A DNA stretch of 64,000 bases from Acheta domesticus (lineage: Eukaryota; Arthropoda; Insecta; Orthoptera; Gryllidae). This document shows positions 22,011 through 33,059 of the stretch, piece by piece. The translations under genes were made by a program, and so were the position numbers. Under the pieces are notes generated by a model. The model saw nothing but the letters and a program-made list of their open reading frames with translations, was not told the DNA's origin and did not search any database. The DNA is taken from NCBI GenBank assembly GCA_031308135.1, contig JAHLJT010009436.1:158220099-158284098 (forward strand), read 5' to 3'. Each line of letters starts with the position of its first letter. Positions within the stretch are counted from its first letter, which is position 1.

Positions 22011-22040
22011 CCAGAAAGTGCCGAATCACCATCGAGTCCT
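22011..22040 (+). CDS. candidate 30-nt micro-exon (PESAESPSSP)
   Basis: A strong acceptor (TTGCCTTTTGTTTCTAACCCAG, ending 22,010) and a consensus donor (CCT|GTAAGTACC, starting 22,041) enclose exactly 30 nt. That is a multiple of three, open in the frame reading PESAESPSSP, a Ser/Pro-rich linker-like peptide. Such cassette micro-exons are common in neuronal and cytoskeletal genes. There is no other exon close by, so chance pairing of splice-like sites cannot be excluded. Confidence 0.35.
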
Positions 22041-22610
22041 GTAAGTACCATCATTCACCGCATGAATACCAGCTGTCAGCATAACCAAAACTCTGGCAGT
22101 TTTGATAATTCTGCTGCGAAAGTGTGCGATATTTTTGCGGAAGATGCAAATTTTTCTTGCCTTCATCGAAAATCGAACCCGCATCCACGTGCATTGAAAG
22201 TGACAACATAAAGCGACTAATCTCTGAGTTCTGCATTTCAAATTCCAGCCGCTCCAAATGAGACTGTGGTGAACAAAGTAAGATCGAGACACGATACAAT
22301 TGTGCCTGAGCGAAGAACGACCAACCTATGACTGACGATAGGTTTTCTAGAGTGAGTAATATTTCATGTATGTAGCATTGACTCTCTTATAGGAAGAGAG
22401 ATCGGACCAGAATTTTTTCATAGGACGAGATATCGGATGATTAAATCACTTTCAAAAATATAATTGAACTTTGTGGAATATGAATATTAAGGAAGAGTTT
22501 TTAAGATTTCGGTTGCAAACGTACCTAAAATTAAAATGTAAAAAACATAAACGACTATTGTTTATAATACACACAAAATTGTCAATAAGAAAGGTAAAAT
22601 AAACGTCATT
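22041..22610. other. interval with no further feature
   Basis: Putative intron if the micro-exon is real. Minus-strand open segments at 22,026-22,299 lack splice support. Nothing else is recognised. Confidence 0.5.
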
Positions 22611-22614
22611 GTAT

Positions 22615-22990
22615 TACAAATTTCCGTATTGTGCGAAGAAACTCAAAGAAAACTCTGTAGTCTCCAGCCACCTGAGAGGAATCTTATGGTTTTGTTAGAT
22701 ACCCAAGAGCCCGGAATTTTTTTTAATAATCAGATATATTTATTATTTTGAATACATTGGTAAAATGGTGGAAAAGTGTTCAGCTTCCCACCTTTCGAGA
22801 TGTGAATAGGGTTTTGTTATATATTCAGCAATTCCGGAAAAATTCAAAATGATCTATATTGCTAATTTACAATGCGGTGCAGGATTTGAAAGAATGCTCT
22901 ACAGCCTCCAACCATGTGAGAGGTGTCAGTGGTTTGTTAGATATCCAAAAAGTAGGAAAAAATACAAAAACAAGATACAGTTTCTATTTT
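22615..22990 (+). repeat. dispersed ~130-bp module, tandem copies 2-4
   Basis: The motif series (ATTACAAATTTCCGTATTGTGCG / GCTAATTTACAATGCGGTGC; GAAA-ACTC or GAATGCTC; TACAGCCTCCAACCATGTGAG; GGTTTGTTAGATATCC or ATACCC; then an AAAAT-rich tail) occurs at 22,615-22,735, partly at 22,780-22,850, and again at 22,855-22,985. The same module is present singly at 5.87 and 53.19 kb. Confidence 0.6.
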
Positions 22991-24000
22991 GACTGAAAAA
23001 TGTAAATATTTTTCTCAAATTAATCGTACACGATGTTATGACTAACTCACTGTGTTTTTGCTGCGACGGTTAACTTGTGCTTCCCCAGAACCCCATTTTC
23101 ACGCTGCTGCAGGCCACTAGTATTCTATTAAAACAAGAAAATAAATTATCATTCAAGGAATTAAATGTTAAATACCTTCATTCAGAAACGATAAGATAAG
23201 TTGTTCGCTTAGTTCTTGGGACATACGCACGACTAATAATGTGTGTAATCAGCTTACTGTTTGTGATTACAAATTACATTTCGAATGGATTTCTGTTTTA
23301 GTGTACTGTCCTAAACTTTGGTTTATTAAGCACTTTGAAGAGGCGCGTTCCTCGAAGCTGACAGACAAGCGTGAGAGTGAGTGAGTGAGACAAGAGTGAG
23401 AAAATGACGCATCGAAAGGGCGTAAGGGCACAGGAGGTGGGACCTTCTTCGCCTTTGAGCCCTCCCTTGCCCCCTTCCGCTCCACGCTCCCTTGCCGCGC
23501 CCCGCCCAGCCACGCCCCGCCCCGCGCCGTCACGCTCGCAGTGTGGCTCGGGGCGGTAGAGAGCGCCTCCAGAACGAAGTTAACAGAATTTCCTTGAAGC
23601 CACTCATCCTAAGGTAATCGTTTACATAACATAAAACTTTCATCGACTTCACCTGCGAAACTTTCACTTCGGCCTGCTTTTTTATACGAGGAATCTCTAA
23701 CGAGATGCGTCTTAAATTATTCTGCCCTTCTAAATTGAAGTTTTAATTGGCCAGTATGGTCCAAGAGTTATATCGGAGAATGTTCGCTGTGTTCGCTTTT
23801 TCTTCTACCCGTCTTACAGATTTGAAATATTCTTTTCAGATCTTCTTTGATTAGATTATTTGAATTTTTAGAGCATACATTAATACTCTGAAAAGATTGA
23901 ACGCTTAAAAAATATATTATTTATTCCTCCAACATAACGGATTATTCTGCTGAATAATAATTCAAAATTTATAAAAATTCTTTTTGAAACTTGATTTTTT
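22991..24000. other. Interval with a small CpG-rich block
   Basis: AT-rich except for a pyrimidine- and CpG-rich block at 23,420-23,570 that contains CGCCCCGCC-like words. No gene is recognised. Confidence 0.5.
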
Positions 24001-24001
24001 T

Positions 24002-24515
24002 TTATTTACTGATTGGTTCGGGCGCGTCAACGGCTGAGGTCATTAGTCTCGTAAGTGTAGTATGTGTTTTTATCGCGGGATATGGCCGTGACCTTCCTCC
24101 TCCTGCATGGCGAGACCCCGTAGGCATGCGGTTTTTTCCCAACCGGGTATCTCCCACCAGCGTGGTATCGCCCCAGCATGGTGAAGCTCTGACTTTCCGA
24201 CTGATCTCCCGGCATGTGTGGTGGTGTAGATATATAGTAAGTGTGTTTATGCGCAAGTAAGGGGTGAGGATAGAACTAGAAAGAGAATTTGTTATGGTAC
24301 TGCTTCGGCATTCGCCTGGTGTTGATGGGAGAAACCACTGAAAACTACCGTTCAGAGCAGCCGGCCACTAACATTCTCTTCCAGACAGCGGTTGCATTCG
24401 ACCTACTTCTGTAGCTCGTGCCGAAAATTCTGCCACCATCCGGGACTCGAACCTCCGGGCCGAGGCGCTGCACTGACATCAATCGATGCTCTGAGCCACC
24501 TAAGCCGGCGTAGGC
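24002..24515 (-). mobile_element. tRNA-derived SINE, family 2, full-length copy
   Basis: Read on the minus strand it starts GCCGGCTTAGGTGGCTCAGAGC and carries a perfect B box (GGTTCGAGTCCCGG, about 24,442-24,455). It follows with the same body as the 21.27 kb copy and ends CGCCCGAACCAATCAGT plus an AATAAAAAAAAA tail at 24,002-23,994. This is the best preserved head and tail of the family. Confidence 0.85.
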
Positions 24516-24769
24516 TTCTTTGATATCAACATAGTCTCCTGCTTTTTTGTACTTAGAGAATATATTGGGCGCATGCACGTACATTCGCATTGGTGTCAGG
24601 AGATAAAATGTTTGTGTGTTTTAGTTTCAAATTGATCAGAAAAATTGAATGCGCGTAATTATACATAATATAATTGGTAAACGACAGGATATTGTCGGGT
24701 TGGAGAAACGATCTCCAAATCCCACTTCATCATCTTTCGCGTACGGCTCTCCTGTCAATCAAGTGACCA

Positions 24770-25130
24770 AACGCTGGTGGCGCAAAAGGTAAAGAGCAGC
24801 CACTCGCGCGCCGCTCAGTCGGCAGCGCCCCCGCCCCCGCCCCCACACGCCCTCGAGCGCAGGCAACACACCCTCGAGCGCCGAGCGAAAACACTTCACA
24901 GCGGCCCCGCCCGCGTCGCCCGCGCCGCCTACGCGGTCGCAGGCCACGGCCCTGGCCAATATACCCGGCCCCGCCCCCACCCCCGCCGCCGGCGCTCGCG
25001 GTCATCGCCCTCGAAACAGTGGCGCCGCGCCGCGCTCCACCGCCCACGCCTCTTCTCCACCCCCGCCCCCCCCGCTCCACCACTCTCGCCCCTGCCAAGC
25101 GCACGGCGTCTGCTGCAGTCGTGGAAAAGC
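24770..25130. other. CpG island
   Basis: CpG-dense block with mixed short units (CCGCCCCCG, CGCGCCGC) but no regular array. Minus and plus frames are open over most of it. There is no recognisable protein. A promoter or first exon is possible. Confidence 0.45.
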
Positions 25131-25413
25131 GGACGCTCAGAAAGATAAGATGTACAGAAATCGAATCTTTGAACTCAACAATGATGGAAATTCATTTCAT
25201 CTTCTAGCAATGGTTGAAGTTATTTCTTCCGTCCCTAATCATGGGGATACTTGTCAGTGGTTTATATTCACCTGATGGGGACGGGGTATCCTTTGCCTCT
25301 GCCTGCGCCTGCAGCGCCTCTGAGTGCGCAGTTACCGCTACTGCATCCCCCATTTTGAGGTAAATCTTACCCCGCGCTTTTCCTTCGGTAATAAGCATAA
25401 CTAACTACATGTC

Positions 25414-26046
25414 TTAACCCTCCGGTGGGCGCGTCTCATCATTTCCCGCCAATTGGCGCGTGCGGCACTCTTTGATTTTCCTGACAATAGTTATTTTGTT
25501 AGGGCACGTTGGGGTACTTGACGTATTATTTATTTGTTTTTATACGTTTTATTTCATAATAAATAACTAAATACCAAACGAAATAACAATATTAATAAGA
25601 GATCCATCACTCGCTCCCTCCGTGTATTAACATGTGTTACATTAGGGGAATAAATATGGTGCAAACGTGTCTTCTAACGTTTCTTCGGGAGCAACGCATT
25701 TAAATTTAAATTAGTAGTTAGTACTCCAAAATATTTGTCATAAAGCTCAATAACAAAACTGCAGTAAGAATTCTAATGAATAAAATACGCAAACATTATA
25801 CTTATGTGACAAGGCGCGTGCGGTACAAAGTGCCGCAACCGTTGCAGAGTTCGGATTACTAATGAATAACGGTCTATTGGCAGTCTCTAAAATTTGATTT
25901 AAGTGATTTGAGTGTCATTAGGTCGAAAATACAATCAACGAAGAATAACTATGACGTCAAAAGTGCGACAGCAATTATTTAGACGAAATCAATAAAAATG
26001 TAAGAATGCGGCCCTGAGTGCCGCTACGCGCCCGCCGGAGGGTTAA
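25414..26046. mobile_element. piggyBac-type non-autonomous element
   Basis: TTAA target duplications (25,414-25,417 and 26,043-26,046) flank a 625-bp element. Its terminal inverted repeats CCCTCCGGTGGGCGCG and CGCGCCCGCCGGAGGG (25,418-25,433; 26,027-26,042) match at 15 of 16. Subterminal copies of GGCGCGTGCGGCAC (about 25,454), GGCGCGTGCGGTAC (about 25,814) and GTGCCGCTACGCGCC (about 26,019) add the second inverted-repeat layer often seen in this superfamily. TTAA plus a CCC-start terminus is diagnostic of piggyBac-like transposition. There is no transposase inside. Confidence 0.88.
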
Positions 26047-26149
26047 ACTGTGCATCCGCCCCGGCAAATTTGAAGGCTTACGCGTGAAGTTCCCGGGAAG
26101 CTGAAATAACTCCACCAACTATTCGAATCATCAAAACTCGCGGCTTCGA

Positions 26150-26880
26150 CAGAAATGATCTCGATCCCCGCCACCATACGACACAGCGCAATCATCCTCC
26201 GCCAGTCTTCGCCTCGCTACGGTCCCCACTGCCCCAAGCCGGCGCCTTCACCGCCCTCACCTACTGCACGCACCTCACCCCGTCCTACCGCCCTCGACAC
26301 TCGCCCCCGCCCCTACGACCAAGCCATCGCTCCCGACTTCGCCGTCGTCCAATCACTCCCTCCTCCCGATGCGAATCCACAGCCGATGCCAGCGCAAAAG
26401 CCATCGCCGGCGCCACCTCCCCATTTCCGCCAGTGTCACTTCCACAGCAACAACAGCTATCACCACAACTACCACCGTCGCCAACGCTGCAGTCGTCACC
26501 CAGGTCACCACTACCCTAACACTCCCACCTGCGCCCGTTGCCCTTACCCTCTCTGCCCGCGAAGCACTTTCCTTCCGCCCCGCGCCGCTGCTCGCCTACT
26601 GCCCACATCCGCCGCTGCCTGCCACTGCGTGCGCCCGCCCGCCCCCCGCCCCGCCCCGCCCCGCCCCGCACTCGGGGGCGCCGTCGGTTAATTAGCGCGC
26701 ATGTCGCCGCCGCCGCCGGTGATTACCGCGCCCCGCCCACGCCGGCCCCGCCGCCGTTTCCTCTTCCTCCGCGCGGGCCTCAGCGCTGCCTCTCAGAGCG
26801 CGAGCACAAATCCTCAGGCGCCTCGCGCCTCCAAGCGCCCCGCCCCTCCATGAGGAGGCGCAATTGCCTTCTTAATACAC
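26150..26880. other. CpG-rich block, no supported gene
   Basis: CpG-rich from 26,150. It ends with a CCGCCCCGCC run near 26,640-26,670 and then GGTTAATTAGCGCGCATG and a GCCGCCGCC run. A 178-codon open frame (26,155-26,691) is Pro/Ala/His-rich with no domain, and I attribute it to composition. Confidence 0.45.
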
Positions 26881-27885
26881 GCTAATGCACTCTTTAATTT
26901 CTGGAAGGTGTTTTGACATTTTTTCTGATATTATTAAAATTAAACTACAAGAAATCTAATTTTCGACTCGTTGGATTCTGCCTACATACGCTGGATTTTG
27001 GTATATTCGTGTTTTAAAATATGTGTGATATTTAAAATTTTATGCAAGCTTTTGTGCAATAAAAAGACCTCTTATAAAATTAACTCATATTGAACCTCAT
27101 AGAAAGTATACCCTTATAGAACAATATATTTGTGTCATAGTCTTTTAAATGTCACTTGTTGGTTGACTACACTGAGAGAAACATTGTGCTGCAATGTACT
27201 AAACACGTTTAGTAGGTGACCATATGGAAAATCAGCTATTCGTGTGGTAATATTCACTAAACATTACTTTGTCGCGTGTATTAAATCGGACAATCCAAAA
27301 CTCTAAATGACTGTACAAAGTGAATTGATAATGGTACTATATTTGTTTCATAAATTTAATAATTCGGTGATTTCTGTGTCTCATGTCACACTTACTAAAC
27401 GCTGTTTAAAAACTGCGCGTTCTCAGAAATCTGACCAATTCGAAGTGTTCTAGAGCTGTGTGAACGATGAGAAATGAACGCTCTATATAGTATTACGCTC
27501 TATATAGTACGCTGTATTCGGTATTTTATTGATTTGAAATAATTACAAGATGTATTTTAAGTTAACATAGGATAAGGAAGTAACATCATACGACGTCCTT
27601 GGATGACTGACCGTCTAGGAACACCAGAAGATAACTACCTGACTAAAGGGACATAACAAAGTATTCCATTTCATGTTTCATTTTGTAACGTAACTACTCG
27701 ATTAGTAATTTTCACTGTAAAGTATTGCATAAATAATACTAGGTGCACCAGTCAACGCAACGATTCCTTTAGTAATCTCCCCTAAATACAGGTCGTTATG
27801 GCTTAAACCTTGTTTATTAATATGACTATATGAGCATAAGTATGTTTCTCTAAACAGCAGTTTCATAAACAGAATTAGACACTTT
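26881..27885. other. AT-rich interval, nothing recognised
   Basis: A 19-bp direct duplication, ACGCTCTATATAGTA with spacer, occurs at 27,478-27,512. CTAAACACGTTTAG (27,203-27,216) is a perfect palindrome. Otherwise there is nothing supported. Confidence 0.5.
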
Positions 27886-30485
27886 TTACTTTCCCGTATA
27901 CGTACGTATACACGGAGTGATATACGTAGCATAGGGAAAGTTATATAATACTGCGCGAAAAAATGGCGAATTTTCGGCGGAAAAAAATTCATTGCCGGGC
28001 CGTGATAACGAAAAAGTGGATAAAACCAATTGCTAAGTTAAGAAAAAAAATCCCCTAACACGTGGTGTGGCCAAAACCCCTCTTTTGTGGGTCCTTGATG
28101 TCGAAAAACCAATTGAAAGGAAAACGTCCGCCTGTCCGTCCGTCTGTCCGTCCGTCTGTCCGTCCGTCCGTCTGTCCGTCCGTCCGTCCGTCTGTCCGTC
28201 CGTCTGTCCGTCTCTCTGTCTGTCTGTCCGTCCGTCCGTCCGTCCGTGTCTGTCCGTCTGTGAACACTGCTAGCGCCTAAACCATTCGTACGATTTCTTC
28301 CAAACTGGATATTCTCCAGTCGATCTGGTTCTAGTCGAAGCTTTGAGATTGTGAAAAGGATTCTTCAAAATTTAGGGGTACTTTACATGAAGCGCCCTCC
28401 CCCCGACATTTTCAAACTTTTCTCAAAAACGGCTCCAAATTTTTTCTTTAAATTTCTTGTAAGAATAGAGGAATATACACTTATAGAGATGGCATAGGTC
28501 TGATATTCACGTGTAACTCTGAATTTTCGAAAATTGTGAAAGTTTGAATTTTTTTCGGCGTCTTTCTCCAACTACAAAATTGAAGATAGAGATTTTTCCT
28601 TCAGATAAAATGTGTTCTCCACAGTAAGATCTTTGTTTAAGATCATATACACTGTTTCGAAAATTTTAGTAGTTTTCTCGCAATATTGCGTGCAATATGT
28701 GCAATTTTAAAAAGTTACAAAAACATGATTTTCTCAAAAACTACTCTAAAGTTTTTCTTTAAACTTTTGGCGAAGATAACGCTAAATATACTCTATCAGA
28801 TAACATAAACGTCATACTGGTCTACACGTTGGCTTTTTTAAAAATTACAAAAATGTAATTTTTTTGTCTCTCTCGCTGTCAAAATTTACGTTATAGATGT
28901 TTAATTGTTCAGTGCGTTTCTTTACACATAAGCTTCAAAGAATCAATGTCCATAAGTGGTCCATAATAAAGGAACATAATTGGCAAATTTTCTGAAATGT
29001 TCTAACATTTTCTCAAACACTATTGAAACTTTTTCGCGGAAATTCTCAACAATGGCAAAGAGTTCAATTCTCTCCCATATTCCAGAAGCTTGATTTTGGC
29101 TCCGATATTTGGGGCCCAAAAATCAAAATAATGCTGACAAAAGTAGGTGTTGTTTAATCACACACAAAATGAAAAGTATGCATTGCACTGAAACGAAAAG
29201 TAAACCATCGCGTCAATTGAAAAATTTTCTAAATATTTTGTATTGTAATATTTTCTCGAATTATTGTAAAGATTCCCGCAAATGTGATTTTTTCCACCTG
29301 TTGTATTCGATCAAAGCGGGTCAGTGATTTTGAATTTGAATTGGTTACCATGACAAGAAAGTTGTTATTAAACAATGTGTGTTTATTTCTCGATTCAGAA
29401 AATGAACACAATAGAAGATTTATCACGGAAATTTGGAATGAATATTAAGTATATGTGTCTGTATCAGTCAAAATACATGTTAGTGTTGTGGATTTAGGGT
29501 CATCGTAGTGTATTACTTATGTTGTGAATTTATTTCATGTGTATTTTTCAAATAATTTTATTACTGATGTCCTTCGCTTGCTGTTTGTGCCGAAAGATTA
29601 CTAATAATTTCGTAAATTTGTGGGAATTTTTCGTAAAATTTGACAATGAATGATAAATCTATAATTGCATTTATAATTTTTAATCATTTGTAGTAAAAAT
29701 ATTTTGTTTAGTCACGGTATTGCTTTCCCTGTTTCGAAGTATTTGAAGTAATGTTCATTTGTGGTAATATTTACATCAGTGGCGATTTGTTCACATTATT
29801 GTATTTACAAGTACATTTGCTTTAAATAATGTCTTGTAAATTTTTTCGAGAACTCACTTTTCTGTAAAAACTAGCTCAAATTTCGCATTTTCAGAAACAC
29901 TCAAACACAATTTTCTCAAAAATTGTTCCAAATTTTATCTTCAAACTTTTCGAACGGATAGTGCTCATTGCACTCTTTAATATGACGTAAAGTTAAATTT
30001 GGGGTATTATTTTGTTTTTGCAAAAATTACATAAATGTAATTTTTTGAAACATCTCTCACATTGTTAATATGCACATTTCCAGCAAATTGTAAACACTAT
30101 TGTATTTGTAAATTAATGTTCTTCAAATGACTTCAAATAAAGTGTTCCGAAAACTCAAATATGTTCTGTGAAAAAGAGTTTCATGTTTTGCATTTTTAGT
30201 AGCGCTTAAACGCCATTTTCTTGAAAACGGCTAAAATTTTTTCCAAGAAAATTGCCATTAAGGAAGATGTTTAGTGTTCTTTAATATTCTAAAAATTAAC
30301 AATTCCGTTCTACCATTAGGAAACTGAAACGTCAAGAAAATGTCAAAAAAAAAATTCTTTGGAAGGAAATAGATGGCAGCTGACACGAGTATGTGGTAAT
30401 GCCGAATAGCTAGCCTATATCCAAGGAAATATAAAAATAATACGGGAAAGTATGTGCCATTCTGCAGCACCACTAGTGCTTCCAA
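27886..30485 (+). mobile_element. dispersed repeat family A, longest copy
   Basis: Runs from CTTTTTACTTTCCCGTATACG through the family's left modules, the expanded CCGT segment (28,132-28,262), the TTTAGGGGTACTTTACATGAAGC and AAATTTTTTCTTTAAATTTC modules, and on to a right end containing CCGAATAGCTAGCC, CGGGAAAGTATGTGCCATTC and CAGCACCACTAGTG. That right end matches both outer ends of the palindromic copy at 44.1-46.3 kb. No transposase is visible. Length and AT-rich TTTTCAAAAATT-type words suggest a non-autonomous DNA element. Confidence 0.75.
28132..28262. repeat. (CCGT/CTGT)n microsatellite inside repeat family A
   Basis: About thirty tetranucleotide units, CCGT or CTGT, at the position where other family copies have only two to five units (about 5,360 and 11,205). 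The open frames across it (Pro-Ser-Val periodic) are artefacts. Confidence 0.9.
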
Positions 30486-31510
30486 AATAAACTAAACCGT
30501 ATAATTCAATCGAACACGTGAAAAATTGTGTAAACATGATGAAACTGTGTACGTGATGAAACTGATCTATATAAAAAGATGTTTAGAAGAAAAAAAATAG
30601 AATTTTCGCCGATTTGTCTTTAAATTCTGATATAAATTGTTACATTGCAATGTAGTTGCATAATCGTTCGCGTATGTTCTAAGCACAGACAGGCAAACAA
30701 GCTGATGACGAGTGCTTTTCTTCCCAGCGCATCTTCCCACTCCTGCTCTCGGAAGGCCCCTAGCGTTGCTCCACTCAAAGAAAAAAATCGGAAATCAAAG
30801 ATGGCAGAAGGCGGTTCGCAAAGAGAGAAGCTGAAGGAGAAAACTTCGCCTCCGCCACCGCTGGAAGAATCCGTTGACCGTCCCTTGATGTTCTCGGTTA
30901 TCGAGGTTCTCTGCTGAGCACAGGATTTAAATAGTAGCCATTCTTTGTGGAATTTGTGATTTCGAGTTCATAGAATACCGTACGGGTTGGTAGAATATCG
31001 TTCCTTTTTACCTGCTCCTAATTCTACTACTGATCTTTTCGTCACAGCAGTTACCATTCGACAGAGTGTTGAAAAGAATAGGTAGGGAAATGTTATAAAT
31101 TCAGAGAGCAGGCGTGATGACCTGAGCCTCGCCACGTAAAATAAAGATCATTGAATTGATTTAAAAAGCATTTACAGAATGCTATTAAAAGAAATGCTTC
31201 AATCTCAAAGCAGCTGCGACCCTTGAACCGTGCCCCACTGCTTGAGGCCTTTCTCGGCACCGCAGCTTTATGTGGACCACTCGTGTCAAGGGCCTACAGA
31301 TCTCCCACGTACTCTGTCCTCGAGTACGCATTGTGAAATTCACAAGTCCAAGAGGCACAATCTAAACTACAGTAGTTGTAAACAGTGTGTAAAGTGATTT
31401 AGTATAGAATGTAGAGGAGGATGATGAAATTGAGTTGAAATGGAGTAAAATGGCAATTCAAGTGTCAGAAGGAATACACTGGAGACGGAATGAAATGAAG
31501 TGAAAGACAG
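30486..31510. other. Interval with one weak ORF
   Basis: No strong feature. An ATG in good context (TCAAAGATGG, 30,801) opens 38 codons to 30,917, reading MAEGGSQREKLKEKTSPPPP and onwards. The composition is protein-like, but it has no splice or homology support and is not called as a gene. Confidence 0.4.
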
Positions 31511-31519
31511 AGGGAGGAT

Positions 31520-31800
31520 GATGTGCAGTGAGTGGGGTGGCGGGGGCGGGGCGGGGCCGGGCCTCTGGGCGCGTCAACGAGCGTCGTGGGCCGCTGTATT
31601 ATTAAACGCGCGCGCGGGGGCGGTGGAGGGGAGGGAAGGGACGGTCATTAGCGCGCGTCTTCCTATCGATTGCGCGACCGCCGCCTTCGCCCCCCCCACT
31701 CCACCCCACTCTCACACTCTTGCCCGCTGCCGCCCCTCCACGCCCTGTCGCTCCCGGCTTCTCCATCCCTCGCCATTAGCCGTCTCCCCTGTCACGCCAA
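31520..31800. other. CpG island
   Basis: G-rich half (31,535-31,650) followed by CATTAGCGCGCG and CTATCGATTGCGCGACC, then a C-rich half. The switch of strand asymmetry in the middle is typical of some bidirectional promoters. No core promoter or exon is assigned. Confidence 0.45.
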
Positions 31801-32154
31801 TTGCCCCTGTTCCCCCTTGACTCCGTATCCTCTACACTCTCAATCCCTTTGCCACTCTTAGCTGCTTTCTTTAATTGGAATGCTCTACACAGATCAATTC
31901 TACTTCCGTTCCATCTTTTTTCGCCTTTGCATTGTGGCTCTGTATCATTAGCCTCATCTGCGTACATGTGCTACGCAGAATTTATCGTGATTCTATGGGG
32001 TGATGTCCGTAGTTCCCTCTCCTGTCGCTCTTTCCAAGAGTGTTTCTACCACATCCGGGCAACGTTCAACCGAACTGCTAACGAAGAGCTTCTGATCGTC
32101 GCGATCATTACTCATTACCAGCACAGCCACCATCACCAATAGCGCGGATGATTT

Positions 32155-32480
32155 TCCACGCTAACCTTTTTCTCCGTCCAACCTTATCACCTCCTCTTCC
32201 CTTCTCCTTGCCGCCTGACCGCGCTTGACCAATTATGCGCCGCAGTATTCGCGCGGGCGTGCCCTCCCTCGTTTCCGCCGCCGCCGCCTTCTGCCGGTAA
32301 TGGGCGCAGTGAGCGCGTCGGCCGTCCCTCGGCCTGCTGACCCCTCGCCGCTTTGTGCGCGTGATGGCCGCCGGACTGTTGAAGTGGATGAGTCGTTAAG
32401 CGGCCGCACGTGCCCTCGCCTTGCTTGGGAGCGGCTTCTTTCACAAGGGACTCAAGTAGGAGGCTAAGCTGTTCGTGGGC
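32155..32480. other. CpG island
   Basis: CpG-dense, with a GCCGCCGCC run at 32,275-32,290 and GACCAATTATGCGCC (about 32,227), which contains a CCAAT box. Frames on both strands are open over about 80 codons without domains. It is probably regulatory or simple-sequence DNA. Confidence 0.45.
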
Positions 32481-32604
32481 TTCCGCGATCTAGGTTACGA
32501 TGATCTGAAAGCGGGTGGACGTTGACTGTCTGTAAATGAAAAATGTTGGGTTGGACTGGTGAAAGGCGGGTGGACGCCGGGGCTGGAAGGGACATGGACG
32601 CCAG

Positions 32605-32875
32605 CTGGGGGGGGGGGGATACGTGATAGCTATTTCAGATCTGGGTGCTGGGTGGATAGGGCCTGGGTTTTGGCTGTTTGGGACCCGAGAAGGCCAGGGT
32701 AGTGGCATGTTGACGTCTGGGTGGTAGCCGTTTGGATTCTGAGTGTTGGCTGGGCGCGGTTTGGAGTGAGACCGGGTTTGACTGAGTTGCGGGTGGGGTG
32801 GGGCTGGGGGGGGGCTGGGTGGAGGTGGGTGAGGGCGGGTGGGGCTGTGTGGAGGCCCACCTCCACACAGGAGAG
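32605..32875. repeat. G-rich tract ending in a perfect hairpin
   Basis: Poly-G run at 32,607-32,618 and GGGTGGGGCTGGGG-type sequence to 32,844. It is followed by CTGTGTGGAGG-CCCA-CCTCCACACAG (32,845-32,870), a perfect 11-bp stem with a 4-base loop. The hairpin junction provides an acceptor-like CCACACAG on both strands. Confidence 0.75.
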
Positions 32876-33059
32876 CGTGACGGCTGGCGCGCGCTCCGCG
32901 GCGCCTGGCGCTGGCACGGCCTCTTCGTGATGAACGGCGTCGGGCCTAGCGCCTTTCTCTAGCAACCGCAGACTGCGTCTCCAGGTAAAATGGCTGTGAG
33001 AAGCACATGGCACCGCTGCTAAACCACCGGAGATCAACCACTTGCTTCCTATCCCCAAT

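Noticed and set aside
8611..24455. Functional tRNA genes at the B-box matches
   Set aside because: The heads are followed by long bodies shared between loci, with decayed acceptor stems. SINEs are the better explanation.
28055..28280. Pro-Ser-Val or Asp-Gly-Arg-Thr periodic frames
   Set aside because: Translation of the (CCGT)n microsatellite inside a transposon.
30258..30485. Minus-strand 75-codon frame also found in diverged form at 44.07 and 46.12 kb
   Set aside because: Similarity is explained by the shared right end of repeat family A. The frames are not conserved as protein (different frames and stops).
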